Shown here: in pieces, positions 1-8,513 of the stretch | Position numbering within the stretch: position 1 is the stretch's first letter | Layout: each line of letters begins with the position of its first letter | Assembly: GCF_029167205.1 (NCBI RefSeq) | Contig: NZ_JARFPL010000009.1 | Coordinates: 11,874-75,873 of the forward strand | Length of the DNA: 64,000 nt | Reading direction: 5' to 3' | From: Methanocrinis alkalitolerans | Lineage (GTDB): Archaea > Halobacteriota > Methanosarcinia > Methanotrichales > Methanotrichaceae | Notes under the pieces: generated by a model | What the model was told of the DNA's origin: nothing | Database searches by the model: none | The model's input: only the letters and a program-made list of their open reading frames with translations | Position numbers and translations under genes: made by a program

Positions 1-390
1 CTCTGCGGCACCGCCCTGAAGGACGGCCTCTACGCCCGGAGGATCGACCTATTCTCCTGGATCAGAGATCTCGATAAGCCCATCCTCGGGATCTGCGCCG
101 GGATGCAGGTTTTGGCCGCCGTCTTCGGAGGCGGGATCGTCCCCCAGCCGAAGATCGGCCTCGACGGCATCGATATCGTGAAGGAGACCGACCTCCTCGG
201 CCCCCCCCGGAGGATCGAGGGCTACCACCTCCATAACTTCGGGGTCACCCTCCCGCCCGGCTTCGACCTGGTGGCGGGGCGGCCCGGAGAGGTGGAGGCC
301 TTCAAAGACGCCGAAAGGCCCGTCTACGGGATCATATTCCACCCCGAGGTGAGGAACCGGTGGATTGTGGAGAAATTTGATGCTCTATAA
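1..390 (+). CDS. Class I glutamine amidotransferase, GMP synthase subunit A-like (5' partial)
   Basis: The reading frame is open from the first base, so the N-terminus lies outside the window; about 129 residues are visible. The nucleophile elbow GICAGMQ (Cys near visible residue 33) and the C-terminal HPE catalytic pair identify a triad glutamine amidotransferase, which releases ammonia from glutamine for a partner synthase. The short single-domain form ending soon after HPEV resembles the separate GuaA amidotransferase subunit of archaea (XMP to GMP), but related amidotransferases of unknown partner look alike. No synthase subunit is visible downstream. Family is clear; the GMP synthase assignment is an inference. 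Confidence 0.75.
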   Translation, partial: LCGTALKDGLYARRIDLFSWIRDLDKPILGICAGMQVLAAVFGGGIVPQPKIGLDGIDIVKETDLLGPPRRIEGYHLHNFGVTLPPGFDLVAGRPGEVEAFKDAERPVYGIIFHPEVRNRWIVEKFDAL

Positions 391-460
391 ATGAATAGAC
401 TTGGCAGGGCCACCGGGGTGAAACTGAACGCCTCGGATACGATCGTCTCAAGGAGCCGTC

Positions 461-745
461 TCAGAGATCATCGCCGTCATCGAAGAGGCCACTTCCCTCA
501 GCGGCCGGATCTTCCGCGATGCCGCAGATCAGGGCAGTTTCCCCCCTCTTAAGGAGGCAGACCCGATCCCCGACCTCGGCGATATCCCGGTGGTTGTGGG
601 TGACGATGATGCTCGAGACCTGCTGCTCATGAATAAGCCTTCCCAGCTCCTTGCTCATAATAGGCCGCTTCTTCAGGTCCAGGGCCGAGAGGGGCTCGTA
701 CCTGAGTAGGAGGTAATATCTCTCATCAATCTCTGCATTCGTCAT
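461..745 (-). pseudogene. Decayed C-terminal fragment of an ABC transporter ATPase
   Basis: The 94-residue frame contains a corrupted Walker B/D-loop (LLLRYEPLSALD where LLLDEPLSSLD is expected), followed by IIVTHNHRDIAEVGDRVCLLKRG, which matches the H-loop and downstream strand of ModC/WtpC-like ATPases. There is no Walker A or signature motif, and the DE of Walker B is lost. It lies just downstream of, and on the same strand as, an intact ATPase (811-1539) with a similar C-terminal region (VTHDLRDVACIGDRACLMERG). It therefore looks like the remnant of a tandem paralogue. It cannot hydrolyse ATP as it stands. Confidence 0.7.
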
Positions 746-810
746 CCTCCAGTTCGGTTGCTACGATGAAACGAATAACGTCGAGACTCATACTGAAGGA
801 TTAGGTTTGA

Positions 811-1539
811 TCATTTCATGAGGGAGCCTCTATCCTCTCCATCTATTTCAGCATGGATCGAAGCCCAACTCATAACACCCTCCGCTCTGCCCGCCATCGC
901 AATCTTTCCCCGCTCCATGAGGCATGCCCTGTCCCCGATGCACGCCACGTCCCTGAGATCATGAGTGACCATGATGCTTGGAACGCCGTAGGAAAGGAGC
1001 TTTTCTCGAAGGTCTTTTCTCATTTCGGCCTGTTTTCTGATGTCGAGGGAAGATAGCGGTTCATCCAGCAGGAGGATATCTGGCTCGATTATCAGCGCCC
1101 TCGCCAGGGCTACACGCTGCTTTTGGCCACCAGAGATCTTCATGGCTCGGGCGTTCCTGATCTCCCAGAGGCCGGTATCTGTAAGGTGGTCCCTCACCAG
1201 GAGTTCGATCTCTCTTCTCGATAAATTACGGGTCCGCAGGCCAAAGGCAACGTTCTCGTAGACGCTCATGTGGGGGAAGAGCGCATAGCTTTGAAAGACA
1301 TACCCGATCCTCCTTCTCTCCGGGGCGATATCTATTTCGATGCTTGAATCAAAGAGCGGTCTTCCGTCTAACGCTATCGTTCCTTCATCGGGTTCGATGA
1401 GGCCGGCTATCATGTTCAGCAGGGTGGTCTTTCCGCAGCCGTTCTCTCCCACCAGCATGAGTATTTCCCCCCTGGAAATCTTGATATTCAATTCAAGATC
1501 GAAATCCCTCAGCTTTTTCTTGACATCAATTTCTAACAT
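811..1539 (-). CDS. ABC transporter ATP-binding protein, molybdate/tungstate (ModC/WtpC)-like
   Basis: A 242-residue nucleotide-binding subunit that would power an importer at the cytoplasmic membrane. Walker A is GENGCGKTT (about residue 31), the Q-loop is FQSYALF, the signature is ISGGQKQR, Walker B is ILLLDEP with D-loop SSLD, and the switch His is in VTHD. The arrangement (VFQSYALFPHMSVYENVAFGL) is typical of the ModC/WtpC/PotA group. The usual C-terminal regulatory TOBE domain is absent, as in tungstate-type ATPases. No permease or binding protein is adjacent, so the substrate is not shown by context. A TATAAAA run sits directly before the ATG and no Shine-Dalgarno is evident. Confidence 0.85.
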   Translation of the reverse strand: MLEIDVKKKLRDFDLELNIKISRGEILMLVGENGCGKTTLLNMIAGLIEPDEGTIALDGRPLFDSSIEIDIAPERRRIGYVFQSYALFPHMSVYENVAFGLRTRNLSRREIELLVRDHLTDTGLWEIRNARAMKISGGQKQRVALARALIIEPDILLLDEPLSSLDIRKQAEMRKDLREKLLSYGVPSIMVTHDLRDVACIGDRACLMERGKIAMAGRAEGVMSWASIHAEIDGEDRGSLMK

Positions 1540-1827
1540 TTTTATACATCCGGTGGCACTATCTAGAAATCGAGTGATATTCAGCTTTCGGGAACAAAAT
1601 GCCGTTTTACTTTATCTCCATATCTCTAAAGTTTTCGCGAGAATTGGGTGAAATCTAAATTATCGCACAATATAGTTAATCAATAAAACAATAAAATTTA
1701 CTAAATTAATTTAGAATCGTATGGCTTAGGCTAATCAATTGATATTGTTGCAGATTTTTATATTAAAAATCTATTATCCTGTATCAAGGAAAGGAATGAA
1801 CATTAAGGGCTTGACGCTAAATAATTT
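1540..1827. other. AT-rich gene-free spacer
   Basis: Upstream of the ABC ATPase gene. I see no coding frame here; several A/T runs could serve as archaeal box A elements, but none can be tied to a start site. It ends at the outer MITE. Confidence 0.4.
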
Positions 1828-2115
1828 ACTCTACTTCTCTACTTTACAAGTTTTGACTTCAGCATATGTTTTCTAAATTATATGCAGGATATGTGCTACT
1901 TTCATCTGGATATGTGCACCACATTTGACTTCGCAGAACTTCCGTAGAGGATTTCGAAAAACCCACCAAAATTGCAAAATTTGGGCCACCCCTATTTAGA
2001 GAGTATTTAAATGAGGGCGCTTAGCCAGAGGTTAATCGAAATCCTCCGTATTATGTGATGCGCAGGGGTAGTTTATAAACTGGGCTCGGCCGAGGGAAAA
2101 CTTGTAAAGTAGAGT
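1828..2115 (+). repeat. MITE-like element, copy 1 (interrupted by a second MITE)
   Basis: Ends are imperfect inverted repeats: the left end contains CTCTACTTTACAAGTTTT and the right end AAAACTTGTAAAGTAGAGT. Nearly the same sequence occurs in inverted orientation at 62504-62680. Compared with that copy, this one has a 100-bp insertion at 1947-2046 plus a 4-bp target duplication, and a few extra bases at the left end (CTCTACTT is partly duplicated, so the left boundary is uncertain by about 8 bp). There is no open reading frame, so it would need a transposase supplied in trans. No clear target duplication flanks this copy. Confidence 0.85.
1947..2046. repeat. Second, 100-bp MITE inserted in the first
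   Basis: The element begins GAGGATTTCGA and ends with the inverted TCGAAATCCTC; the terminal repeats match at 15 of 17 positions. It is flanked on both sides by CGTA (1943-1946 and 2047-2050). The uninterrupted relative at 62504-62680 has a single CGTA at the corresponding place, which shows directly that this is an insertion with a 4-bp target duplication. It is non-coding, so the mobilising transposase is not known. Confidence 0.88.
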
Positions 2116-2130
2116 TATTTGACGAATATC

Positions 2131-2952
2131 CTAAAGCCTTCTATGCTTCCGGTCCTCGGACCGGCTCCCGAAGGCGTAGTACCGGCTCTGGTCGATGAGC
2201 TCCGCCAGCGCCTCCTCGGAGGTCCCCTCGCCGCCCCGGCCGACGGGAGAGAGGATCTGGGCGATCTCCTCCAGGGTCGGGGTCTCCGCCTCGCACTGGG
2301 ATATGATCCGGGATATGAGGCCGATGAGGGGGTCGACGGAGGGGCCTGAGGTGAGGAGGAGAAGGAGGACGTCCCCGTGGGTGAAGTGGTAGTCCTTCGC
2401 CATCTTCGATAGGGTGAGGAGGGCGGAGATGGAGATGCCCCGGACGAGCCCCGCCTCGTCCCCCTGGGCGATCGCCCCCTCGACCCGAAGGATCTCAGAA
2501 TCGAAGGCGACGAGGAGACCCAGGGCGGTCATCCTTCCCTCTGGGTCCGACGATCCTTCGCCCTTCTCCGCTGCCACCTCACCCTCCTCCGTCTCTGGAG
2601 GGGCGGAGGAGATGGAAACGTTGCTCTCGATCCTCTCGACGATGGGTCCCAGGTCAGCCTCCTCCCCCTCGCCGACGACTTCCAGGAGGAAGCTGACCCC
2701 CGAAGGGGAGGCCCAGCCCCCGCCCTCCGGGAACCTCAGCTCAAATCCGAGGGACGCCCCCAGGCTGACGACGATGTCTTCGAGGGCGAGGCGGTATTCG
2801 TGCCCCTGCCCCTTCAGGGCCGAGGCTAGAAGCTCCCCGATGGCGTCGGGGTCTTTCGCCGACTGGAGGAGAAAGGCTCGAAGCCTCTCTCTTGGCTCAT
2901 CCCCGGAGAGGTCGCCTGTCAGGGCGAGGATCTGGTCGAGATCGATATTCAT
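2131..2952 (-). CDS. Hypothetical protein
   Basis: A 273-residue acidic protein of unknown function. The N-terminal half (to about residue 110) looks like a compact alpha/beta region, then comes a Glu/Gly/Ser-rich linker (about 115-140), then a mainly helical C-terminal half with a hydrophobic stretch (DVLLLLLTSG, about 193-202) that is too short and isolated for a confident membrane segment. No signal peptide or catalytic motif is visible. Codon use and GC match the neighbours, which supports a real gene. It is divergent from rnhB, with about 150 bp between the two starts. I do not recognise the family. Confidence 0.7.
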   Translation of the reverse strand: MNIDLDQILALTGDLSGDEPRERLRAFLLQSAKDPDAIGELLASALKGQGHEYRLALEDIVVSLGASLGFELRFPEGGGWASPSGVSFLLEVVGEGEEADLGPIVERIESNVSISSAPPETEEGEVAAEKGEGSSDPEGRMTALGLLVAFDSEILRVEGAIAQGDEAGLVRGISISALLTLSKMAKDYHFTHGDVLLLLLTSGPSVDPLIGLISRIISQCEAETPTLEEIAQILSPVGRGGEGTSEEALAELIDQSRYYAFGSRSEDRKHRRL

Positions 2953-3102
2953 CGGTGGAGGTTTATCGAGGCCGGTTTAGATATAGCTATCTCAAGGAAC
3001 TGGCGGAGGATGATCCCGGGACTTGGAGATCTATTTGGGATCCCGGTTCATCTCTACCGTCATTTTTCGATCGATTCAAATAGGCCGAGCCCCCAACGGT
3101 GA

Positions 3103-3738
3103 ATGATGCGACTTTTGGGCGCCGATGAGGCGGGGAAGGGTCCGGTGATCGGCTCGATGTTCGTAGTCGGCGTCGTCGTCGACGAGGAGAGGCTCTTCGA
3201 TCTGGCAGCGCTGGGGGTGAAGGACTCAAAGCTCCTCGCCCCATCGAGGAGGGAACAGCTCGCCGCGAGTATCGAGAAGATCGCCCGGGACCGGTACGTC
3301 CTGGAGGTGAGGCCGGAGGTGATCGACGAGCTCCGCCAGCTCATGACGATGAACGAGATCATGGTAAAGAGCTTCTCAAAAGTGCTGGAGAAGCTCTCGG
3401 CGGACAGGGCGATCCTGGACGCCGCCGACGTCGACCCGGAACGATTCGCCAGAAGGGTGAAGGAGGGGAGCAGAACCGGGATGGAGGTCGTCGCCGAGCA
3501 CCGGGCAGATAAAAACCACACCGTAGTGGCCGCAGCCTCGATCCTCGCCAAGGTGAATAGGGACAGGTCGGTGAGGGAGATCGAGGCGGCCGTCGGAAAG
3601 GTGATCGGGAGCGGCTACCCATCAGACCCGGCCACCATCCGTTTCCTGGAAGAATGGGCGAAAGAGCACGGCGACCTTCCGCCCTTCACAAGAAAGAGCT
3701 GGAAGACGGCGGAGAGGATAAAAGCTAGATTTATATAG
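3103..3738 (+). CDS. rnhB: Ribonuclease HII
   Basis: Cleaves the RNA strand of RNA/DNA hybrids and single ribonucleotides embedded in DNA, during replication and repair. The N-terminus carries the diagnostic GADEAGKGPVIG with the first catalytic Asp-Glu pair; KDSKLL, the AEHRADKNHTVVAAASILAKVNRD region with a further catalytic acid, and GSGYPSDPAT follow in the standard order. At 211 residues the length is normal for archaeal RNase HII. Two consecutive ATGs open the frame (3103 and 3106) and either could be used. Confidence 0.95.
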   Translation: MMRLLGADEAGKGPVIGSMFVVGVVVDEERLFDLAALGVKDSKLLAPSRREQLAASIEKIARDRYVLEVRPEVIDELRQLMTMNEIMVKSFSKVLEKLSADRAILDAADVDPERFARRVKEGSRTGMEVVAEHRADKNHTVVAAASILAKVNRDRSVREIEAAVGKVIGSGYPSDPATIRFLEEWAKEHGDLPPFTRKSWKTAERIKARFI

Positions 3739-3771
3739 ACTTCCCGGTGTTGTTGGGTTGAGGGATAATAT

Positions 3772-4911
3772 TTGGATATCGAGGATACGCTGCTCATGAT
3801 CCCTGGACCGGTCAAGGTGCCCCAGAGGGTCCTCCGGGCCATGTCGAAGCCTATGATCAGCCACAGGAGCGCCGACTTTGAGACGATCTACGAAGACTGC
3901 AGGTCGAGGCTCAAAGAGCTCTTCGAGACGAAGAACGACGCCGTCGTCCTCAGCGGCAGCGGTACCGCCGGCATGGAGGCGGCCGTCGGCGGGATCATCG
4001 GCAAAGAGGATAAGATCATTACCGTCACCAACGGGAAGTTCGGCGAGAGATTCACCGAGCTCGGCGACCGGTACGGAACCGCCGTCCTCCTGGAGTTCCC
4101 CTGGGGCACGCCCTTCGATCTGGACCGGATAGAGGCTGCCCTCGAAGATGGAGCGAAGGCCATCTCCATCGTCCACAACGAGACCTCCGTCGGGATCGTC
4201 AACCCGGCCAAAGAGGTGGGGAAGCTGGCGAGAAGATACGATGCCATATTCATCGTCGACGGGATATCTTCCATCGGCGGAAACGAGTTTCTCACCGACG
4301 AGTGGGGGATCGACATCGCCATCACCGGATCTCAGAAATGCCTCGCGGTCCCGCCGGGGCTTTCCATGGTGACCGTCAGCAAGAGGGCCGAGGAGATGCT
4401 GGAGGACGGGAAAGGAGGCTACTACACCGACCTCAAGGCCCACCTCAATAAGTCGAGGAAGAACCAGACGCCTTACACCCCGGCGGTCTCCCTCTTCTAC
4501 GCCCTCCAGGAGGCTCTCACCATGGCAGCAGAAGAGGGGTTCCCTGAGAGGCGGGCTCGGATGGCCGGCCTCGCGAAGGGGGTGAGAGAGGCGGCATTGG
4601 CCCTGAATATCGAGCTCTTCCCCCAGGTGAACGAGCACTCCACCTACTCCAATACCGTCACCGCCATGAAGATGCCTGAAGGGGTAACCGACGGCCAGCT
4701 TCGAGGAGGGATGAGGAAGCGCGGCGTCGTCGTATCGGGGGGCCAGTCGGCCCTGAAAGGTAAGATCTTCAGGATAGGGACCATGGGCGCCTGCACCGAG
4801 GCCGACGTCCTCAGGACGATCCAGACCCTGGAGCTGGTCCTGGCTAAGGAGGGCGTGATATCCTCCCTGGGCGCAGGGGTCGGGGCGGCGAGCAGGGCGA
4901 TCGACGGGTGA
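3772..4911 (+). CDS. Class V aminotransferase (alanine/serine-glyoxylate or phosphoserine type)
   Basis: PLP enzyme of fold type I, about 379 residues. It has the family opening MIPGPVKVP, the PLP-phosphate region SGSGTAGMEAAV, an Asp in FIVDGISSIGG, and the Schiff-base Lys in TGSQKCLAVPPG; SGGQSALKGKIFRIGTMG near the C-terminus is typical of the alanine-glyoxylate/serine-pyruvate group. Methanogen members of this group have been linked to broad transamination reactions rather than photorespiration, so the exact substrate is open. Translation probably begins at a TTG (3772), about 33 bp after rnhB, which suggests co-transcription. A T-tract follows the stop at about 4925. Confidence 0.9.
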   Translation: MDIEDTLLMIPGPVKVPQRVLRAMSKPMISHRSADFETIYEDCRSRLKELFETKNDAVVLSGSGTAGMEAAVGGIIGKEDKIITVTNGKFGERFTELGDRYGTAVLLEFPWGTPFDLDRIEAALEDGAKAISIVHNETSVGIVNPAKEVGKLARRYDAIFIVDGISSIGGNEFLTDEWGIDIAITGSQKCLAVPPGLSMVTVSKRAEEMLEDGKGGYYTDLKAHLNKSRKNQTPYTPAVSLFYALQEALTMAAEEGFPERRARMAGLAKGVREAALALNIELFPQVNEHSTYSNTVTAMKMPEGVTDGQLRGGMRKRGVVVSGGQSALKGKIFRIGTMGACTEADVLRTIQTLELVLAKEGVISSLGAGVGAASRAIDG

Positions 4912-4923
4912 AGCCCTCGCCAC

Positions 4924-4932
4924 CTTTTTTTC
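4924..4932 (+). terminator. T-rich transcription terminator after the aminotransferase
   Basis: An uninterrupted T run lies shortly after the stop codon, the usual archaeal intrinsic terminator. The remaining spacer up to 5065 is AT-richer and includes TTTAATAG and ATAAATCT, possible box A elements for the next operon. Confidence 0.5.
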
Positions 4933-5065
4933 CTCCTGGCAAAGAGCCCCTCAAAAAGTCCATCCGTTAACATTTAATAGAGAAATCTCTTATTTGGATC
5001 AGATACAATTTCAAAAGTCATCTCCGGTCGTCGGGCTATCATAAATCTAGGGGGTTTGTAGAAGC

Positions 5066-7069
5066 TTGAGATCTTTAAAATGGACGACGAGGGCGGCGGC
5101 GTTCTTCATCGTTGCCGTCATCGCCCTCGGGCCAGCTCTGGGCCAGCTGGAGGCCTCTATCAGTTTTCTGCAGGTTGGCACCGACAAGACGCCATTCAAC
5201 GTAAATCAGCCCATCGTCTATAAGGTCCACCTCACCAACAGCATGAGCAGCCCCATGCGCTACTCTCTGGAGCTGGAGGTGGGGCCCGACTACACCGATT
5301 ATTCAGCATCCAAAAAATACACCACTGACATCAGCCTCACAGCCCGCTCCTCCCAAGACGTCAACTTCGACGTCAACTTCAGGGCGCCGGAGTTGAGCCG
5401 TGGAAGTTTTGGAAGATGGGCCTCCGACGATAACGAGACCGGCACCTGGGAGAAGAGCTGGTACAGGGTCATCATCACCCCCCTCGTCGGAGATCCGGTG
5501 ACCTTGGATGGGTACGACGGCCAGCCCCCTCTCATCAACCCGATCACCTTATACAGGAACCCCGAGGTCTCTCCCAAGATGGGGACGGACGATACCCTCT
5601 ACAGCTATAGGATCGACCTCTTCTCCAGCGCCGAGGACTCCGTCTCTCTCCAGGTCGCCCCAGAATTGATCGGCCCGTGGGAAGATCTGGGGGGCCAAAA
5701 CTACACCAACGTGGGCGCCTGGCAGACTTTGAGGTGGGACGAGGTATCCCTGGAGTTCGATTTCATACGTGCCCACTATAGGTTTTCCGGAAGGAAGCAG
5801 ACGGAGGCCTTCGAAGGACCCTTCTGGCCGATAGATTACGAATATGGTAACGCCAGCGTCGATCCCGTCGACGGATTTTCAGGTTCGCCCTTCACCTACT
5901 CTCTGGACTTCAACGGATCAAAGAACCTGGACGTGGGCCTCAACATCTGGGACATAGATCAGAACATCTTCAGGCTCGTCGAGAAGAAGAGGTACACCGA
6001 CGCCAACCGATGGCAGAGGTTGGAGTGGACCGGTGCCATGCCCAGCGAGACGATAGGCTCGGTGGGGACTTCTTCATACTACTTCAGCTTCTACTACCCC
6101 GGTTCTGAGAGCCCCCTGGCCACCAGTCGGGAGGAGGAGGGGAAGGTGTATCTCGGTCCCGAGATCGTCTTGATAAGGTATGAGAACGTCTCCGTCTCTC
6201 CCGAGAGGGGATCGACCGTCTCCCGGTACACCTACTCTGTGGACGTAGAAACCGCCCTTCCGGTCTGCGACATCGAGCTTCAGACCAGTGAGCCGGGATC
6301 GTCAATCTGGAGATCTCAGGGGATCGCCACCTACAACGGAGACCCTCGGATCAGCTGGAGGGACGTCTCCTTCGACGGTGACGCCGCCGGGAACGTCAGC
6401 TACAGGTTCATCAGGGTGGCTTCACCCCCATCGATTTACCAGGGACCAAATCTCTTCAAGGAGTCGATCAGAGGGATGGCGTCGCCCATCAACGGATCTC
6501 TCGGCTCCTGGGACGCCGCCTTCCACCAGCCTGGGGAGAGATTGATCAGATCACCATTCGTCTACACCATGGAGATGGACGCTCCAGAGAGGACAGAGCC
6601 CCTGGTGGTGAAGCTGGAGGTTTACGATCCCGTCCGAAAGGCCTGGATCGAGGCGGGCAGACCTCAAAGCCTGAACGCCACGGAGATCTCCACGAACTTC
6701 ACGATAGATCAGCTCCCCTTCGCCGAGCCGTTCCTCGGGGAGTCCAGGTTCAGGTTCCTCTCTGGGACCAGGTTCCTGGACGGCGAGGAGGGATACTCGG
6801 GCCCCAATATGGTGGCAAACTTCAGAAACAAGACCTGGAACGTGACCTACGACAACGTCCGGGGCGAGTACGTCTACACCTACGGCGTTGAGGTCCGCTC
6901 ATCTTTGAGCAGTTTATCCTTCGATCTCGTCACCACCATGGACCGGACGGCATGGACCCTGGCAAACGATCCGAAGGTCTACGCCTCTGATGCCGCGGAA
7001 TGGAAGAGGCTGGAGTGGAGGGGTTACCCATACTATCTGGAGGTAGACTTCACGCCTATCGGGGTTTGA
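5066..7069 (+). CDS. Secreted beta-rich surface protein of the tubulin-like cluster
   Basis: A 667-residue exported protein beginning at a TTG. Residues 1-27 form a signal peptide (basic MRSLKWTTR, then a hydrophobic AAAFFIVAVIALGPALG core). The rest is built from four or five repeating beta-sandwich-like units of about 110-130 residues, each containing phrases such as W..LEW/LRWDEV, YTY(S/G)V and F.GPFW/YQGPN, and has many N-x-S/T sites. There is no C-terminal membrane segment. The stop is one base before the next ATG, so it heads a tight operon with 7071-11307. Function unknown; an extracellular binding or structural role is inference. Confidence 0.85.
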   Translation: MRSLKWTTRAAAFFIVAVIALGPALGQLEASISFLQVGTDKTPFNVNQPIVYKVHLTNSMSSPMRYSLELEVGPDYTDYSASKKYTTDISLTARSSQDVNFDVNFRAPELSRGSFGRWASDDNETGTWEKSWYRVIITPLVGDPVTLDGYDGQPPLINPITLYRNPEVSPKMGTDDTLYSYRIDLFSSAEDSVSLQVAPELIGPWEDLGGQNYTNVGAWQTLRWDEVSLEFDFIRAHYRFSGRKQTEAFEGPFWPIDYEYGNASVDPVDGFSGSPFTYSLDFNGSKNLDVGLNIWDIDQNIFRLVEKKRYTDANRWQRLEWTGAMPSETIGSVGTSSYYFSFYYPGSESPLATSREEEGKVYLGPEIVLIRYENVSVSPERGSTVSRYTYSVDVETALPVCDIELQTSEPGSSIWRSQGIATYNGDPRISWRDVSFDGDAAGNVSYRFIRVASPPSIYQGPNLFKESIRGMASPINGSLGSWDAAFHQPGERLIRSPFVYTMEMDAPERTEPLVVKLEVYDPVRKAWIEAGRPQSLNATEISTNFTIDQLPFAEPFLGESRFRFLSGTRFLDGEEGYSGPNMVANFRNKTWNVTYDNVRGEYVYTYGVEVRSSLSSLSFDLVTTMDRTAWTLANDPKVYASDAAEWKRLEWRGYPYYLEVDFTPIGV

Positions 7070-7070
7070 T

Positions 7071-8513
7071 ATGAAGAGACTCGCAGCATGCATCATCATA
7101 ATTCTGCTCCTCCTCCCCCTGGCGGCCCAGGCCCAGGGGGTGAGCCCATCGCCGCCCAAATCCACACCATCCTCCTCGGGAGGGAGCAGTGGCGGGGAGT
7201 CCAGCAGCTCCAGCGGAGGGAGGAGGGTAGTACAGCTGGACCTGGACAGCATGGTAGGAAACATGGAGAAGTGGAAGCAGGATGATCCGACCAAGTTCGA
7301 GTACCTCAAAAAGCTCCTTCACATACCCTTCGTCCCGCCCAAGGAGTACGCCCCTCCCACGGTCCTCATTTGGTACCCACTGGGTAAGGGCGAGATCACA
7401 AGAAACGACAAGATGGATATCTACGCCTGGGTGAAGAACGACAACCCCATAGAGGTCCGTTCGGACGTTTACCTCTGGCTGGAGGCGAAGGGCCCCGGAG
7501 AAGAGGAGTTCACCAGGATAGGATCTCAGAGGGTGATCCTCGCCAACGAGTACTCCGAAAAGACCAACGCCACCACCAGGGACTGGTCTTCTATCACCCC
7601 CTTCGTCGACTCCAAAGAGGTGGGGAATGCCACCTTCCGGATATGGTTCAACGACATGCACAACACCTACTATACAGACGCCATGTACGCCAAGCCCTAC
7701 CAGCAGGATGACTATTACAGCGTCCTCCGGCTGGACCTGGTCAACAGCCCCCCAAAGGTGGACGAAGATAGCATAAGGGTCAACCCATTCAGGGCCAGGT
7801 ACAACGATCCCATCCGGTACGAAGCCCGGTTCGTCGACACCGACGGGGATGCCATCAGCGTTACCCTCCACATCTTAGACGACCAGGAGAAGGAGCTGTG
7901 GAACGGGACCCAGATCGTGAGGTCTGGAACTAACGTCAGCTTCATCGCCAGCGAGTACGGCTTCTTCGGGGAGGGGGAAGCGGGGAAGAACTTCACTTAC
8001 TTCTACACCTTCGGCGACGGCCTCAACTCCAACAGGACGGCGATCCATTCAGGACCTTGCCTCCTTCCAAGCCCCAAGATATTCGTCTCGGACCCGGACG
8101 CTTCCCCCGCCGACGAGAACCGGCACTGGTGGCAGAACTACAGGTTCAGCCTCAAGGTGAAGAACCCGGAGGTGAATAACCTTCGGATCGATCTGTATAC
8201 CAGCACTCCGTCTCATCCGAACAGGCGCCAGGATACAGTGGTCATCAACGCATCGGAGGAGGTCCAGGACGTCCTCTTTGATCTGGCGCCCTTCGACGTA
8301 TCCGACGCGGGCCAGAGCTTCAGCTATCATTTCAGGTATTCAGCGACGGACCAAAACTCCAGGGAGGAGACGGGGGCGATCTCGGGAGGCGCGATCAACC
8401 CGAAGATCGTCAAATACCCGATATACTCGGCGGTGACGGTCGCAAATATCCTAGCCGTTCTGCTGGCGGCGCTCATCGGCGGGATCATGATAGAGAGGAG
8501 GTTTTACCGATGA
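7071..8513 (+). CDS. Membrane-anchored extracellular protein
   Basis: 480 residues. It has a signal peptide (MKRLAACIIIILLLLPLAAQA), then a Ser/Gly/Pro-rich linker (about 23-50), an extracellular portion of beta-domains with several N-glycosylation-type sequons, and a single C-terminal transmembrane helix (about 452-474, VTVANILAVLLAALIGGIMI) ending in basic RRFYR. This is type I topology: most of the protein outside, five or six residues inside. It overlaps the next gene by 4 bp. The second beta domain resembles the repeats of the preceding gene, so the two probably interact or share ancestry. Function not recognised. Confidence 0.85.
   Translation: MKRLAACIIIILLLLPLAAQAQGVSPSPPKSTPSSSGGSSGGESSSSSGGRRVVQLDLDSMVGNMEKWKQDDPTKFEYLKKLLHIPFVPPKEYAPPTVLIWYPLGKGEITRNDKMDIYAWVKNDNPIEVRSDVYLWLEAKGPGEEEFTRIGSQRVILANEYSEKTNATTRDWSSITPFVDSKEVGNATFRIWFNDMHNTYYTDAMYAKPYQQDDYYSVLRLDLVNSPPKVDEDSIRVNPFRARYNDPIRYEARFVDTDGDAISVTLHILDDQEKELWNGTQIVRSGTNVSFIASEYGFFGEGEAGKNFTYFYTFGDGLNSNRTAIHSGPCLLPSPKIFVSDPDASPADENRHWWQNYRFSLKVKNPEVNNLRIDLYTSTPSHPNRRQDTVVINASEEVQDVLFDLAPFDVSDAGQSFSYHFRYSATDQNSREETGAISGGAINPKIVKYPIYSAVTVANILAVLLAALIGGIMIERRFYR

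Noticed and set aside
3622..4923. Long minus-strand open frame (433 residues)
   Set aside because: It lies opposite the aminotransferase gene, has no family motif, and is rich in Gly, Asp and Pro in the way expected from the complement of GC-rich codons.
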